Source: an uncultured Flavobacteriales bacterium
GTDB lineage: Bacteria > Bacteroidota > Bacteroidia > Flavobacteriales_D > Sanyastnellaceae
Direction of reading: 5' to 3'
Assembly: GCA_905480095.1 (NCBI GenBank)
Contig: CAJQPF010000062.1
Coordinates: forward strand, 1 to 41,422
Length of the DNA stretch: 41,422 nucleotides
Shown here: piece after piece, positions 1 to 9,322 of the stretch
How the letters are laid out: each line of letters begins with the position of its first letter
Numbering within the stretch: the first letter of the stretch is position 1
Program-made: the position numbers and the translations under genes
Notes under the pieces: generated by a model
What the model saw: only the letters and a program-made list of their open reading frames with translations
The model's database searches: none
What the model was told of the DNA's origin: nothing

Positions 1-521
1 TTTACCATTCTTACGCCACGATAAATAAAACCTTCATTGTAGAAGTGAATAAAAGTATCTATTACGCCTTCGTAATAACCTTCATCCATCGTAAACCTTG
101 TCCTATCCCAATCACAACTGGCACCTAGTTTTTTGAGTTGGTCGAGAATAATACCTCCGTGCTTATGTGTCCAATCCCATGCATGACCTAAAAATTCATC
201 ACGACTTAAATCACTTTTCTTAACGCCTTCTTTACGCAGTTTGTGTACCACCTTTGCTTCTGTAGCTATTGAAGCATGGTCCGTACCAGGCACCCAACAC
301 GCATTTTTACCTAGCATCCTGGCTCTTCTTACAAGAACATCTTGAATGGTGTTGTTCAGCATATGCCCCATATGAAGAACTCCAGTAACATTTGGCGGTG
401 GTATGACAACTGTGTATGGTTCTCTCTGGTCTGGAGTAGATTTAAAATATCCGTTTTCAAGCCAGTAGCTATACCATTTGTCTTCCGTCTTGCGGGGATC
501 GTATTGAGCAGGAATTTCCAT
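1..521 (-). CDS. valS: Valine--tRNA ligase, N-terminal part (cut by window edge)
   Basis: Class I aminoacyl-tRNA synthetase that charges tRNA-Val in the cytoplasm. Only the first 173 codons are present; the frame is open to the window edge. The start codon is ATG at 519-521. The peptide begins [20 protein letters not shown], and residues 41-47 (PPPNVTG) lead into the HIGH signature, here HMGH at residues 50-53. The segment [20 protein letters not shown] at about residues 80-99 is typical of ValS rather than IleS or LeuS. A -7 promoter box ends only five bases before the ATG, and a hairpin terminator separates the gene from the upstream DUF1573 gene, so it is probably transcribed alone. The catalytic KMSKS loop and the editing domain lie outside the window. 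Confidence 0.95.
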   Translation of the reverse strand, partial: MEIPAQYDPRKTEDKWYSYWLENGYFKSTPDQREPYTVVIPPPNVTGVLHMGHMLNNTIQDVLVRRARMLGKNACWVPGTDHASIATEAKVVHKLRKEGVKKSDLSRDEFLGHAWDWTHKHGGIILDQLKKLGASCDWDRTRFTMDEGYYEGVIDTFIHFYNEGFIYRGVRMV

Positions 522-526
522 AAGCG

Positions 527-534
527 CAAAAATA
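527..534 (-). promoter_or_regulatory. -7 box of the valS promoter
   Basis: On the minus strand this reads TATTTTTG, a perfect match to the Bacteroidota -7 consensus TAnnTTTG. Only CGCTT separates it from the valS ATG, so transcription should start at or next to the start codon. No clear TTG is seen at the -33 position. Confidence 0.5.
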
Positions 535-548
535 ATTCATTAAACAAC

Positions 549-572
549 AAAGCCGCCATAACAGGCGGCTTT
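549..572 (-). terminator. Intrinsic terminator between the DUF1573 gene and valS
   Basis: Perfect 9-bp stem AAAGCCGCC / GGCGGCTTT with a 6-base loop (ATAACA on the plus strand), followed on the minus strand by a T-rich run. It lies 34 bases past the stop of the 607-1059 gene and just upstream of the valS promoter. Confidence 0.8.
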
Positions 573-606
573 GAAATATTGTTTTTTGAACCTTTAAATA
601 TTCAAA

Positions 607-1059
607 TTAGTTATTTGTCGGTGCGCCAGTAGCAGGCTGCTTTACAGGAACGCCACTTGGGGCACCTAAATCAGCTGCTTCTACGCGACCTTTAATACGA
701 ATAACCTTTGTAGGTTCATTCGAAGAATTAGAGGTAATCGTTACAGATTTATTAATCGGTCCGATACGCTTTGTGTCGTACTTCACACTAATTGCAGAAG
801 TCGCTCCAGGCATAATAGGATCCTTATCGCATACAGGTACTGTACAACCACAAGATCCTTTGCATCTTGAAATAATTAAAGGCTCTGAACCTGTATTTGT
901 GACCGTAAACTCACAAGCTCCGTTCCCACCTTGGGTGATTGTTCCGTAATCGTGCGTCGTTTTATCTAATGAGATTAAAGGACCATTTGCGACTTCTTGT
1001 GCCGAAATGAAAGCAATTAAACCGAAAGCAAGAATAAATGTTGATAAAAGTCTTTTCAT
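607..1059 (-). CDS. DUF1573 domain secreted protein
   Basis: A 150-residue exported protein. Residues 1-20 form a signal peptide (MKRLLSTFILAFGLIAFISA). Residues 25-125 match the DUF1573 immunoglobulin-like fold: the strand HDYGTITQGG, the segment FTVTNTGSEPLIISRCKGSC with the Cys-rich turn CKGSCGCTVPVC, then PIMPGATSAISVKYDTKRIG and a final strand. The tail is Pro/Ala/Gly-rich and probably disordered. DUF1573 proteins are abundant in Bacteroidota and have no established biochemical function. It has its own promoter and terminator and looks monocistronic. Confidence 0.9.
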   Translation of the reverse strand: MKRLLSTFILAFGLIAFISAQEVANGPLISLDKTTHDYGTITQGGNGACEFTVTNTGSEPLIISRCKGSCGCTVPVCDKDPIMPGATSAISVKYDTKRIGPINKSVTITSNSSNEPTKVIRIKGRVEAADLGAPSGVPVKQPATGAPTNN

Positions 1060-1095
1060 AATGAAGTTAATTAGTGCTCAAAATTTGTGAGAGCA

Positions 1096-1103
1096 TAAAG
1101 ATA
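1096..1103 (-). promoter_or_regulatory. Probable -7 box for the DUF1573 gene
   Basis: Reads TATCTTTA on the minus strand (7 of 8 to TAnnTTTG), 36 bases before the ATG. No -33 TTG at the normal spacing. Confidence 0.35.
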
Positions 1104-1152
1104 CTAAAAAAAAATACATATCACATAAACCAATAAACATGCCAAAAAACAG

Positions 1153-1184
1153 AAAAAAAAAGGCCACCCGTCTGGGTGGCCTTT
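1153..1184 (-). terminator. Strong intrinsic terminator after the 1206-3602 gene
   Basis: An 11-bp perfect stem (AAAGGCCACCC / GGGTGGCCTTT at 1159-1184) with a 4-base loop, followed on the minus strand by an uninterrupted T run (1153-1160). It lies 21 bases past the stop of the large secreted hydrolase-like protein. Confidence 0.9.
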
Positions 1185-1205
1185 CTTAAATCTGTTAAAG
1201 TTGAT

Positions 1206-3602
1206 TTAGTTACATGTAGATCCGAAGACCGACAAGAATAACAGAAGGTCAGCAGTAGCAGCAACACCGTCACCGTCTAGATCACCAAGACAATCAGATC
1301 CGCCAGAGAATGTACAAGAACCATCGTCATCATTCGCCAACGAATTGTAGTTCTCAGCAGCCTCATATGTGCAACCTAGGATGATACAAGAACCATCGTC
1401 AGTATTCGCGGTGTCATCATAGTTTGACGCAGTCGCATCTGTACAACCCGTTACAACATCAATACAAGATCCATCATCCGTGTCAGCATCTGCATCGTAG
1501 TTGAATGCAGTCGCATCTGTACAACCTAAATAGAAACAAGAACCGTCGTCAGATCCTGCAGTAGCATCGTAGTTAGAAGCATTCTCATCTGTACATCCCG
1601 GGAAAACACACGCAACACTTAACTCACATGGTGCGTAGTTAACAGCTGTTGGCTGCCCACATCCCAATGGGAAGTTCAACATCGGTGCCGCCCATAGGAA
1701 TTGTCCAGCTCCGGTCGTCGGATCTGAAGATACAGGAATCGGAGAGATCCAGAAAGTGCCATTGCCTACCATCGGAATGTTGTTTCCAAGCGCAGCCACT
1801 GTCATAGCAGATCCACAAATTGAAAACTGTACCGTAGATGCAAGCGCAGCAAGCTCACCAAGAAGTCCAGTTGGATCAGAAATTCCAGCCATTGAAAGTG
1901 GTGTAGCACCATCTCCAACGATAACACCATTGATGCTTACGTCTGGGTTAACACCACCAGAAGCTTCACAGCCACCAGCAAGTGCTTCAAAAGGCGTGCC
2001 CGTTAATGTTAAACCTACCAACCAAACCACCTCAGATCCAGTAGGGATTTCTGTTCCTTCGTAGTAATCACACGTTGCATTATCAACAGTAGCCGCTTCG
2101 TCGTAGTTACATGCAATAGCGTCAGTACAACCCTCAAGGTTCAAAGAAGTGCCTTCACAGTCGTATCCAGGAGTAGCATATGTACAAGATCCATCGTCAG
2201 ACGTCGCAAGTGCGTTGAAGTTACACGCTGAAGCATCTGAACAACCAGGTCCTGCAGAAACCACACCCATTGCAAGTGCCAAACGTGGCGCTGTGTAGTC
2301 CTGAATAGCATCAATCCACATGTTTGCCTCTGTTGGGCCCATATCTGGGTTTAATGTCATTTGAGTCGCCCAAATTGTTGTTCCGTTTGCTGCATCATAA
2401 GCTTGAGCCGCCGCTTCATCCCACCACTGCCATGGAGAACCATCAAAAGGCTGAGTTGGCGTTCCATCTACGTAGTTGTTTAATACTGGAAACAACCCAT
2501 CAGATCCGCCATTTGCGATAGCCTCTAAAGAAAGAGGATCGCTTAGACCTGCTGATTGGAAAACTTCGTTGTTATTCGGTGCAGGGTAACCATTAATCTC
2601 AGCATGAACGTCAAACGCTCCACTTACTTCGATAATTTGGTTTCCTGTAGTAGGAACGATAAGTACACCTGTTGTGTAAGGCGCAAATGGATCGTGAGGC
2701 GTTTGGAATGAAACCATCGGAACATCTCCTTGGTCTAACCAATTAAGATCTCCCAAAGCACCTCCCATATTCATTGAAAAATTTACGTCAGAAGAATAGT
2801 CAGGGTAGTGACCGATACACAGTTTACCCATAATTGGGTTACCGTCTCCATCCACGCCAAGAGGAATGTCTATTCCGTCAGTTGTCGCATCTGGATTTCC
2901 ATTTACCGCTTCAATGACCATAGGTATTTCAGCAGTTGATGGGTCACCATCATTGTCATACCAGAACTTAGAAATAGGAACGCCGGCATCATCTACAATA
3001 ATATCGTTGTAATCAGATATTGTCGCAGCTGCATAAGCAACGTATCCACCAGTACCTTCTCCGAAGTAACCTACTTTCGTTGGGTCAATTCCGAACGTGT
3101 TCCCTTGAACATCAGCGTCCATACGGAAGTAACGCACAGCTGTACGCGCATCCTGAACACCACGATAAGCAGCTCCGATCAACTGAGTACTACGCTCAAT
3201 TTGAGTTGCTGCAAGTGGGTTCCAACCTAAACGGTAATCAATAGAAGCCACGACGTATCCCATACGAGCAAATCGAGAACAAATCTCAACTGCACAGTTG
3301 TCATCTCTGTCACCTGTAGCACCTCCATTGAGGTACGTAGGTAGAAAGTTTCCCGTGTGGAGGTAAATAATAAGTGGTCGATTCGTTTCTGTATCACCTG
3401 ATGGTGTGTAAACATCCATGTTTTGTGGCAAAGCCATCGGAAGCATACCCTGAAGCGTTGTAATGACAGTCACGTTGGCTGCATATGTAATGTCTGAAGT
3501 TACCGTCACATCGGAAAAAATTTCATCCACATAACGCACGCCTTGAGCGCTGATTGAGCTCACAAAGAGCAGTGCAATAATTAACGTATAAAAATGTCTC
3601 AT
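1206..3602 (-). CDS. Secreted alpha/beta-hydrolase-like protein with Cys-rich repeats and dockerin-like tail
   Basis: A 798-residue exported protein; ATG at 3602 is preferred over an in-frame upstream ATG because a signal peptide follows it (MRHFYTLIIALLFVSSISAQ). Residues 60-330 resemble a carboxylesterase/dienelactone-hydrolase fold: RPLIIYLHTG, GYVVASIDYRLGW, then the elbow VGYFGEGTGGYVAY. The elbow has Gly183 where Ser is expected (GxSxG reads GEGTG). From residue 453 on there are six copies of a repeat of about 22 residues of type GCTDxxAxNYDxxAxxDDGSC (two near 453-511, four at 669-764), split by an unidentified segment of about 150 residues. The C-terminus (770-798) is a half-dockerin, GDLDGDGVAATADLLLFLSV, ending STCN. 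No T9SS tail is seen. The substrate is unknown, and it may bind rather than cleave. Confidence 0.8.
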   Translation of the reverse strand: MRHFYTLIIALLFVSSISAQGVRYVDEIFSDVTVTSDITYAANVTVITTLQGMLPMALPQNMDVYTPSGDTETNRPLIIYLHTGNFLPTYLNGGATGDRDDNCAVEICSRFARMGYVVASIDYRLGWNPLAATQIERSTQLIGAAYRGVQDARTAVRYFRMDADVQGNTFGIDPTKVGYFGEGTGGYVAYAAATISDYNDIIVDDAGVPISKFWYDNDGDPSTAEIPMVIEAVNGNPDATTDGIDIPLGVDGDGNPIMGKLCIGHYPDYSSDVNFSMNMGGALGDLNWLDQGDVPMVSFQTPHDPFAPYTTGVLIVPTTGNQIIEVSGAFDVHAEINGYPAPNNNEVFQSAGLSDPLSLEAIANGGSDGLFPVLNNYVDGTPTQPFDGSPWQWWDEAAAQAYDAANGTTIWATQMTLNPDMGPTEANMWIDAIQDYTAPRLALAMGVVSAGPGCSDASACNFNALATSDDGSCTYATPGYDCEGTSLNLEGCTDAIACNYDEAATVDNATCDYYEGTEIPTGSEVVWLVGLTLTGTPFEALAGGCEASGGVNPDVSINGVIVGDGATPLSMAGISDPTGLLGELAALASTVQFSICGSAMTVAALGNNIPMVGNGTFWISPIPVSSDPTTGAGQFLWAAPMLNFPLGCGQPTAVNYAPCELSVACVFPGCTDENASNYDATAGSDDGSCFYLGCTDATAFNYDADADTDDGSCIDVVTGCTDATASNYDDTANTDDGSCIILGCTYEAAENYNSLANDDDGSCTFSGGSDCLGDLDGDGVAATADLLLFLSVFGSTCN

Positions 3603-3728
3603 AAGATTTTTTTTGTTTTTAAGAAAGATGGTACAATTTACGTCTAAAATTTGATAAACACACATAAACTACAGAAAAAAACACACGAAACTGTCTTTTT
3701 CTACGATAAACAAACGAGCCACAAGTAT

Positions 3729-6614
3729 TTATTTCGTGAAATCGTATAGGATGCTGACATAAGCAAGCCTTCCTACTGAGGGACCTCCATAGGTTTCAAT
3801 ATGTAAATTAGAAAGCAGGTTAGAGCCGCCGACCTTGAAGGTCGTATTAATTTGATCAACATAAAAGTTGAGCTGTGCATCAACAAGATCGTATTGAGGG
3901 ATCGCCCCTGTAAATTGCGGGGAGCCCTCAAAGACAAATTGCTGTACCCAACGGTAATTGACACCGAATCCCCAGCTGTTTTTATTCCCAGCATCAAGAC
4001 CACGGGCAGTGATCCCTAAATTAAACTTATGTTCTGGTGTGTTAAAAGCAGGAATGATGGGGTCATCTTCATTTGTTTTTACCAATTTATTCCAACTGTA
4101 GTTACCAGTAAGTGAAAAGTTTTCGTCTAAATAATATTGTAGCCCCATTGAGGCACCTTGTGTTTTAACCTCATTGATCGAATTCGCGGCATAACGATAA
4201 ACATCAATGCCTTGTACCGCTGTTGATTGGGGAGCAAATGCAATATCAAGCCCTATATTATATCCTATAAAATCCGTGTAGGTACTGAAATAGCAACCAG
4301 CATCTATATATAGCTTGTCTCCTATTGTCGTTCGATAGCCTGCTTCAAAAGTCCGAACCTGCTCAGGTCTGATTGGTGCGATATCGAAATATTCTAAATA
4401 CGCCGGGTCCATACTTATAGATCCTTGAGGAATTGTTTGCGCTCGGTAATCAATAAAACTTTGGATGGTCACTAAATCTTGAACGCCATTTAAATTACCT
4501 ACCAATGTTGCGGGTCCTACATCAAGAAAAAGGTATTGATCGGCAAGTGTCGGATTCCTGAGTGCTGAACTGTATGAAATTCGAGCAAAATCCTTGGTGT
4601 TGGGTGACCAAACCAATGATATGGCGGGAGAAACCATAAGCGGAAAGTTCTCGTTTTTATCCAATCTTACTGTTCCTGTGACGATCATATCGTCTTCTAA
4701 AAAACGCTTTTTTACACCCAAATAGGCACCTGCTTCCGCATTTGTAATGACGACACCAGAGGTATCGCTAAAGATCGTTCCTTCGCTAACAGGCGTGTAT
4801 TGTCTAAAATTTCCGCCCACTCTTATTTCTTCAAGAAACCATGGCTCAAATTTGTATTCCCCATGAACATGTAACAATGACGATAAATCGTGGAATCTGG
4901 TACCTCCTTCACCTTCGTTGTTCTTGCTCGTGATTAATCGGTTAAACAGCGTATTAAAATCATCTGAACCAGGGACGAGATGACCGACAGGATCAATGGC
5001 TACTGCTGATAAATTCGCATATCCTTCGTTTGTCCACTGTTCAACTTGACTGTGCCAATATGTGAGATTTTCCTGGTTTTCGACAAACCACTGATCTTCT
5101 GCCCCTTCAGGAATCCCTGCAATGGGGACTACATAGAGAAATGTACCATCCGCACTGAAGACGCTATCTTCTCCCAATAGTTCTAATTCAGGATAGGTGT
5201 CTGAGATGGATGGTGCGATAGAATCCACCCAGTACTCTTCATATACTCTCGCCCAATTGTTGTGGTTCCTAGTTGAATCCTGTAGCTTGAGCGCCGTCGC
5301 ATAGGGATCATATGAATCTCCCGCATCTTCATTCGTCCTGTATGCCCTTATGAACCATTTGTTTTTCTTCCTTAACTCTAAGCGATGTTGGTAGAATTCG
5401 ATGTTTTTTAAGCTAAATCTATTGTCACCTTGGTAAACGGTCGTCCCCTTGCCCATGTTAAATCCATAAATCAACTCTGGACTCTCATACGTTTTCTCAG
5501 GTTGCAATCGCCAATGACCGCTCACACTCACCTTCGTATTGTTTGTATTGTAATCTACCAAATCCACCTCTTTATATCCAGTACGGTAAATGGTACCTAA
5601 ACCCCTGTAGGCATTGCCGGGAGGAGGAGTATAGTCAAAGCGAGGCTGGAATTCGTCTCCATAGATATTCACCGCATCAAAGCGTCCAGGATTTAAAGCT
5701 GAAACAGATGAACCATCGATGGGATTGTAGTTCGTCGCCTCCCAATCATAGGCTTCGAATCTGAAAAAATTAATCTTGTATGCGAAAAAAGGGTCTCCCT
5801 CATCATTTTCTATCACGTCAGCCCATCGAAAACCGGTTTCAAAAAGGGGGCGCTCGCCTTTTTTTGTTGTTTCTCCTAACTTGGTAGAGACGCTTAACCC
5901 AGGAAATATAAAGGGGTCCTTTGTTTCCATATTGATCACACCGTTAAAGGCGCCAGGGCCAAAGAATGCTGAACTCGCACCCGCTATAATTTCTACTGAT
6001 TTAACGTCGAGGTCTGGTGCCCCTAGAAAATTTCCCAATGAGAAATTAAGTCCAGGACTTTGGTTATCTACACCATCAATAAGTTGCAATGAACGCACCG
6101 GAGACGTCGAGTTAAATCCCCGCGTATTGATAATTTTAAAACCGAGAGAAGCAGAGGTAATGTCAACACCCTTCAGATTGCCCAGTCCTTCATAAAAATT
6201 TCCTGAGGGAGCTTCCTTAATTGCGATTAAGTCCATCGTCTCAACGGTGAGTGGCGCTTGTTTCTGCTTTTCCGAAATCCTCGAGCCTACGACTTCTGCT
6301 GCCCCGATTAAGATTTGATCTGGAATGAGCTTGACTTCTAACTTCTCCTGTGTCGAACTTACAGTGATTGATTTTATTCCATATCCGATGAAAGAGACTT
6401 GAAGAACGACGGGCAACCTTGCAACTTCGAGTCGAAAAAGCCCATCAAAATCAGTCGTAACACCTTGCCCGGTCTCAGGCACTACCACACTTGCAGAAAA
6501 CATTGGCTCACCAGTATCCCCATCAATTACGTGGCCACGCACAACGGATTGAGCGGACGCACCCAAGCTGAAAATCGAACAAACTAAAATTAAAATTACG
6601 TGTACCTTACTCAT
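3729..6614 (-). CDS. TonB-dependent outer-membrane receptor
   Basis: A 961-residue ligand-gated outer-membrane channel powered by TonB. In order: signal peptide (1-22, ending GASAQ), a carboxypeptidase-regulatory-like beta domain (about 23-110, VVRGHVIDGDTGEPMFSASV), a plug domain (about 120-235, with GFKIINTRGFNSTSPVRSLQ and the run VEIIAGASSAFFGPGAFNGV), and a beta-barrel ending in LAYVSILYDFTK with a typical aromatic-rich last strand. No SusD-like partner gene is nearby, so it is not a classic polysaccharide utilisation pair; the substrate cannot be read from the sequence. It follows the S4-domain gene by 53 bases on the same strand, and the secreted hydrolase-like gene lies 126 bases downstream. 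Confidence 0.93.
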   Translation of the reverse strand: MSKVHVILILVCSIFSLGASAQSVVRGHVIDGDTGEPMFSASVVVPETGQGVTTDFDGLFRLEVARLPVVLQVSFIGYGIKSITVSSTQEKLEVKLIPDQILIGAAEVVGSRISEKQKQAPLTVETMDLIAIKEAPSGNFYEGLGNLKGVDITSASLGFKIINTRGFNSTSPVRSLQLIDGVDNQSPGLNFSLGNFLGAPDLDVKSVEIIAGASSAFFGPGAFNGVINMETKDPFIFPGLSVSTKLGETTKKGERPLFETGFRWADVIENDEGDPFFAYKINFFRFEAYDWEATNYNPIDGSSVSALNPGRFDAVNIYGDEFQPRFDYTPPPGNAYRGLGTIYRTGYKEVDLVDYNTNNTKVSVSGHWRLQPEKTYESPELIYGFNMGKGTTVYQGDNRFSLKNIEFYQHRLELRKKNKWFIRAYRTNEDAGDSYDPYATALKLQDSTRNHNNWARVYEEYWVDSIAPSISDTYPELELLGEDSVFSADGTFLYVVPIAGIPEGAEDQWFVENQENLTYWHSQVEQWTNEGYANLSAVAIDPVGHLVPGSDDFNTLFNRLITSKNNEGEGGTRFHDLSSLLHVHGEYKFEPWFLEEIRVGGNFRQYTPVSEGTIFSDTSGVVITNAEAGAYLGVKKRFLEDDMIVTGTVRLDKNENFPLMVSPAISLVWSPNTKDFARISYSSALRNPTLADQYLFLDVGPATLVGNLNGVQDLVTIQSFIDYRAQTIPQGSISMDPAYLEYFDIAPIRPEQVRTFEAGYRTTIGDKLYIDAGCYFSTYTDFIGYNIGLDIAFAPQSTAVQGIDVYRYAANSINEVKTQGASMGLQYYLDENFSLTGNYSWNKLVKTNEDDPIIPAFNTPEHKFNLGITARGLDAGNKNSWGFGVNYRWVQQFVFEGSPQFTGAIPQYDLVDAQLNFYVDQINTTFKVGGSNLLSNLHIETYGGPSVGRLAYVSILYDFTK

Positions 6615-6667
6615 ATCTATATTTTCGAAAGTGAAAGATGCTAAATATTATGCGGATTTCGACGAAA

Positions 6668-6889
6668 TCAACGCTTAATTATGCAGACTTTATTCGTTTC
6701 ATCAAAGACAACGATGTCTCCATCCCGAAGTTTTCTCCGCTTTCTTAATTCAATTTCATTATTCACAAATACCAGACCTTCTGTCACAAGCATCTTTGCT
6801 TCTCCACCTGACATGGCAAGTCCTGTGGCTTTTAAGAGCTGCGAAAGGTCAATGTATTCAGTTTTAAGGATGAAGTCTTGGCTTTCCAT
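6668..6889 (-). CDS. Small S4-domain RNA-binding protein (YaaA/YbcJ type)
   Basis: A 73-residue cytoplasmic protein that is almost entirely one S4 RNA-binding domain: YIDLSQLLKATGLAMSGGEA, then KMLVTEGLVFVNNEIELRKR with the basic RKRRKLRDGD turn and a final strand. Stand-alone S4 proteins of this size (YaaA in Bacillus, YbcJ in E. coli) bind structured RNA; the exact target is not known here. It starts 18 bases after the E1 dehydrogenase stop and is probably cotranscribed with it. Confidence 0.85.
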   Translation of the reverse strand: MESQDFILKTEYIDLSQLLKATGLAMSGGEAKMLVTEGLVFVNNEIELRKRRKLRDGDIVVFDETNKVCIIKR

Positions 6890-6907
6890 AAAAAATCAAG
6901 TGTGTTG

Positions 6908-9292
6908 TCAAATAATAGGGAACCTTGAAGGGTCTGTTTCACTCATGTAGGCATAAGCAGACTCAACGATATCGTCCACTGATGGTTTAGAGAAGTAATC
7001 TCCATCAGAAGTATACGCAGGGAGATGAGGTTGGGCTGTGAGCGTTTTCGGCTGACTATCAAGATAAGTCCACGCGCCTTGTCTATTGAGAACATCATCC
7101 AGAAGATAAGCAGTCGCACCGCCTGGAACATCCTCATCGACGATGAGAAGGCGATTGGTTCGCGACACAGATTCCGCCGTGACACCATGGATATCAAAAG
7201 GCAAGAGTGTCTGAGCATCAACGAGCTCTACCTCAATGCCCAGTTCTGAGAGTCGGTCCGCAGCATTTGTGCAGAGATTAAATGTTGATCCGTAGCTCAG
7301 AATTGTCATATCTGCTCCCGAACGTGTGATTTCTGGTTTTCCAAGCGGCACAGTAAACGCACCGCAATTCGAAGGCATAAATTCTTTTTTGCGGTATCCG
7401 TTAAGACACTCGATCACCACTGCGGGCTCTTCAGCACGCAACAAAGTATTGTACATCCCCGCTGCTTGAACCATGTTTCTAGGCACGCATACATGCATTC
7501 CTCTCAAGCTAGAGATGATTGCGCCCATTGGAGATCCGCTATGCCAAATTCCTTCCAGCCTGTGACCTCGGGTCCGAACGATAAGGGGTGCTTTTTGGCC
7601 TCCTGCTGTGCGATAACGAACAGTCGCAAGATCGTCACGAAGAATTTGCAACGCATAGTATAAGTAATCCAGATACTGAATCTCAGCGATAGGTCGCAAT
7701 CCTCTAAGCGCCATTCCTATGCCGGAACCGATGATGGTACACTCGCGAATGCCCGTATCTGAAACGCGCACCTCCCCAAATTGTTCCTGCATGCCTTCCA
7801 TGACCTGATTCACCCCTCCGATTCCGCCCACGTCTTCCCCAAACGTCAGTACGTTAGGATATCGTGAGAAAATCTCTTGAAAGTTTTTCTGTAGCACAAG
7901 ACGACCGTCCACCTGTTCATCCGAAAAAACAGCTGGAATTTCTGGGACATTTAATGCGCTGTCTGAATCATCCGAATAAAGATGGTTGTTGTACTTCTCT
8001 TTTGAAATAGAGCGCGCCGCAGAAAGCCAATTGCTAAGGGCGGTTCTCCCTATAGAATTTGATCCAGCAGAATCAATCAATGCACGGCGAACTTCCGAGA
8101 AAATCTCTGCCCTACCTGGCTCCAGGGTCTTTTCAAGTCTGGACGCTCTCTCGGAATTGTCACCTTCTACCCCCCGCATCAATGCCACGGCTGATTTTAC
8201 ATCTCCATCTATGTCAAGTCTGTATTGCCTCCACGCTTCTTTTTGATGTAAACGAACTTCCTTTTTTGCTTCTTTTCTGATGTCATCAAGTTCATCTTGG
8301 GTCGCAGCACCCTCTAAAATGAGGAATTTCTCCATCTGCGAAATACAATCATATTCGGTAGCCCACTCAAGTCGTTCCTTAGTCTTGTAACGCTCATGCG
8401 AACCCGAAGTTGAGTGACCTTGTGGTTGTGTTAATTCTTCTACATGAACCAAAACTGGAAGATGGTCTTCCCGACAAACCCGCTCTGCAGCTTCATAAGT
8501 CGCTACAAGTGCAGGGTAATCCCATCCATTGACTCTGAAAATAGTAAGCCCATTTGTGCCCTCTGATTTTTGAAACCCGCCCAGAGCAATCGAAATACTC
8601 TCCTTCGTGGTTTGGTATTGCTTCGGAACTGAAATGCCATAGCCATCATCCCAAACCGACATCAACATCGGTACCTCCAACACACAAGCCGCATTTATTG
8701 TCTCCCAAAATGCGCCCTGAGAAGTGCTCGCATCGCCAATGGTGCCGATCGCAATTTCGTTTCCATCACTTGTAAACTTCGACGATAATTTGGCCAAATC
8801 AGGCATCGATTTATAAATCTTGCTGGCTTGAGCTAGTCCGAGCAAACGTGGCATCTGGCCACCTGTAGGACTTATGTCTGACGAACTATTTACATCTGCC
8901 ATTTGATCCAACCAGTCTCCCTCATCGTTTAAGATCCGCGTTGCAAAGTGCCCCCCCATTTGGCGTCCAGCTGAGAAGGGCTCATGCTTGACATCTGCAT
9001 GGCCGTATAGGGCTGCAAAATACTGTTGAACATTGAGGAGCCCTCTGGACATCATAAACGTTTGATCTCTGTAGTAACCACTCCTCCAATCTCCAGGCCT
9101 TACAACCTTTGCAAGTGCAATCTGACACATTTCCTTGCCATCCCCGAAAATTCCAAATTTGGCTTTGCCTGTGAGCACTTCCTTCCTTCCTAGTAAAGAC
9201 ACCTCACGACTGACGCACGCCAATCGAAAATCCGTCAACAGTAATTTACGGAAATCAACTTCTATTTCGGGTGCATTTCTCTCTACTGACAT
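6908..9292 (-). CDS. Fused 2-oxoacid dehydrogenase E1 component (alpha plus beta)
   Basis: A 794-residue thiamine-diphosphate enzyme that decarboxylates a 2-oxoacid and passes the acyl group to lipoyl-E2; branched-chain 2-oxoacids are the most likely substrates. Residues 1-380 are the alpha part; the ThDP/Mg motif begins GDAST (186-190) with Asn200 and ends in WDDGYGIS, where classical E1 alpha has GDG and NN. Residues 450-794 are the beta part (TFGEDVGGIGGVNQ, then the pyrimidine-binding region, then VDAQTLLPFD and IVDEDVPGG). The fusion is, from general knowledge, common in Bacteroidota. Start at 9292: a -7 box sits five bases upstream. The E3 partner lpdA is at 11976 on the other strand; no E2 is in the window. 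Confidence 0.93.
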   Translation of the reverse strand: MSVERNAPEIEVDFRKLLLTDFRLACVSREVSLLGRKEVLTGKAKFGIFGDGKEMCQIALAKVVRPGDWRSGYYRDQTFMMSRGLLNVQQYFAALYGHADVKHEPFSAGRQMGGHFATRILNDEGDWLDQMADVNSSSDISPTGGQMPRLLGLAQASKIYKSMPDLAKLSSKFTSDGNEIAIGTIGDASTSQGAFWETINAACVLEVPMLMSVWDDGYGISVPKQYQTTKESISIALGGFQKSEGTNGLTIFRVNGWDYPALVATYEAAERVCREDHLPVLVHVEELTQPQGHSTSGSHERYKTKERLEWATEYDCISQMEKFLILEGAATQDELDDIRKEAKKEVRLHQKEAWRQYRLDIDGDVKSAVALMRGVEGDNSERASRLEKTLEPGRAEIFSEVRRALIDSAGSNSIGRTALSNWLSAARSISKEKYNNHLYSDDSDSALNVPEIPAVFSDEQVDGRLVLQKNFQEIFSRYPNVLTFGEDVGGIGGVNQVMEGMQEQFGEVRVSDTGIRECTIIGSGIGMALRGLRPIAEIQYLDYLYYALQILRDDLATVRYRTAGGQKAPLIVRTRGHRLEGIWHSGSPMGAIISSLRGMHVCVPRNMVQAAGMYNTLLRAEEPAVVIECLNGYRKKEFMPSNCGAFTVPLGKPEITRSGADMTILSYGSTFNLCTNAADRLSELGIEVELVDAQTLLPFDIHGVTAESVSRTNRLLIVDEDVPGGATAYLLDDVLNRQGAWTYLDSQPKTLTAQPHLPAYTSDGDYFSKPSVDDIVESAYAYMSETDPSRFPII

Positions 9293-9297
9293 TAGCG

Positions 9298-9305
9298 CGA
9301 AGATA
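9298..9305 (-). promoter_or_regulatory. -7 box of the E1 dehydrogenase promoter
   Basis: TATCTTCG on the minus strand (7 of 8 to TAnnTTTG), five bases (CGCTA) before the ATG and inside the 30-bp gap after psuG. It suggests E1 is transcribed separately from adk-obg-psuG and with no leader. Confidence 0.45.
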
Positions 9306-9322
9306 CAAATTCAAAGACTGAA

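Noticed and set aside
1206-3602. Direct repeats of the CTDxxAxNYD type read as a CRISPR or satellite
   Set aside because: They are in frame, vary in spacing, and encode a known type of Cys-rich protein repeat.
3603-3665. Extended start of the 1206-3602 protein
   Set aside because: The upstream ATG places 21 residues before a standard signal peptide; the ATG at 3602 gives a normal exported protein.
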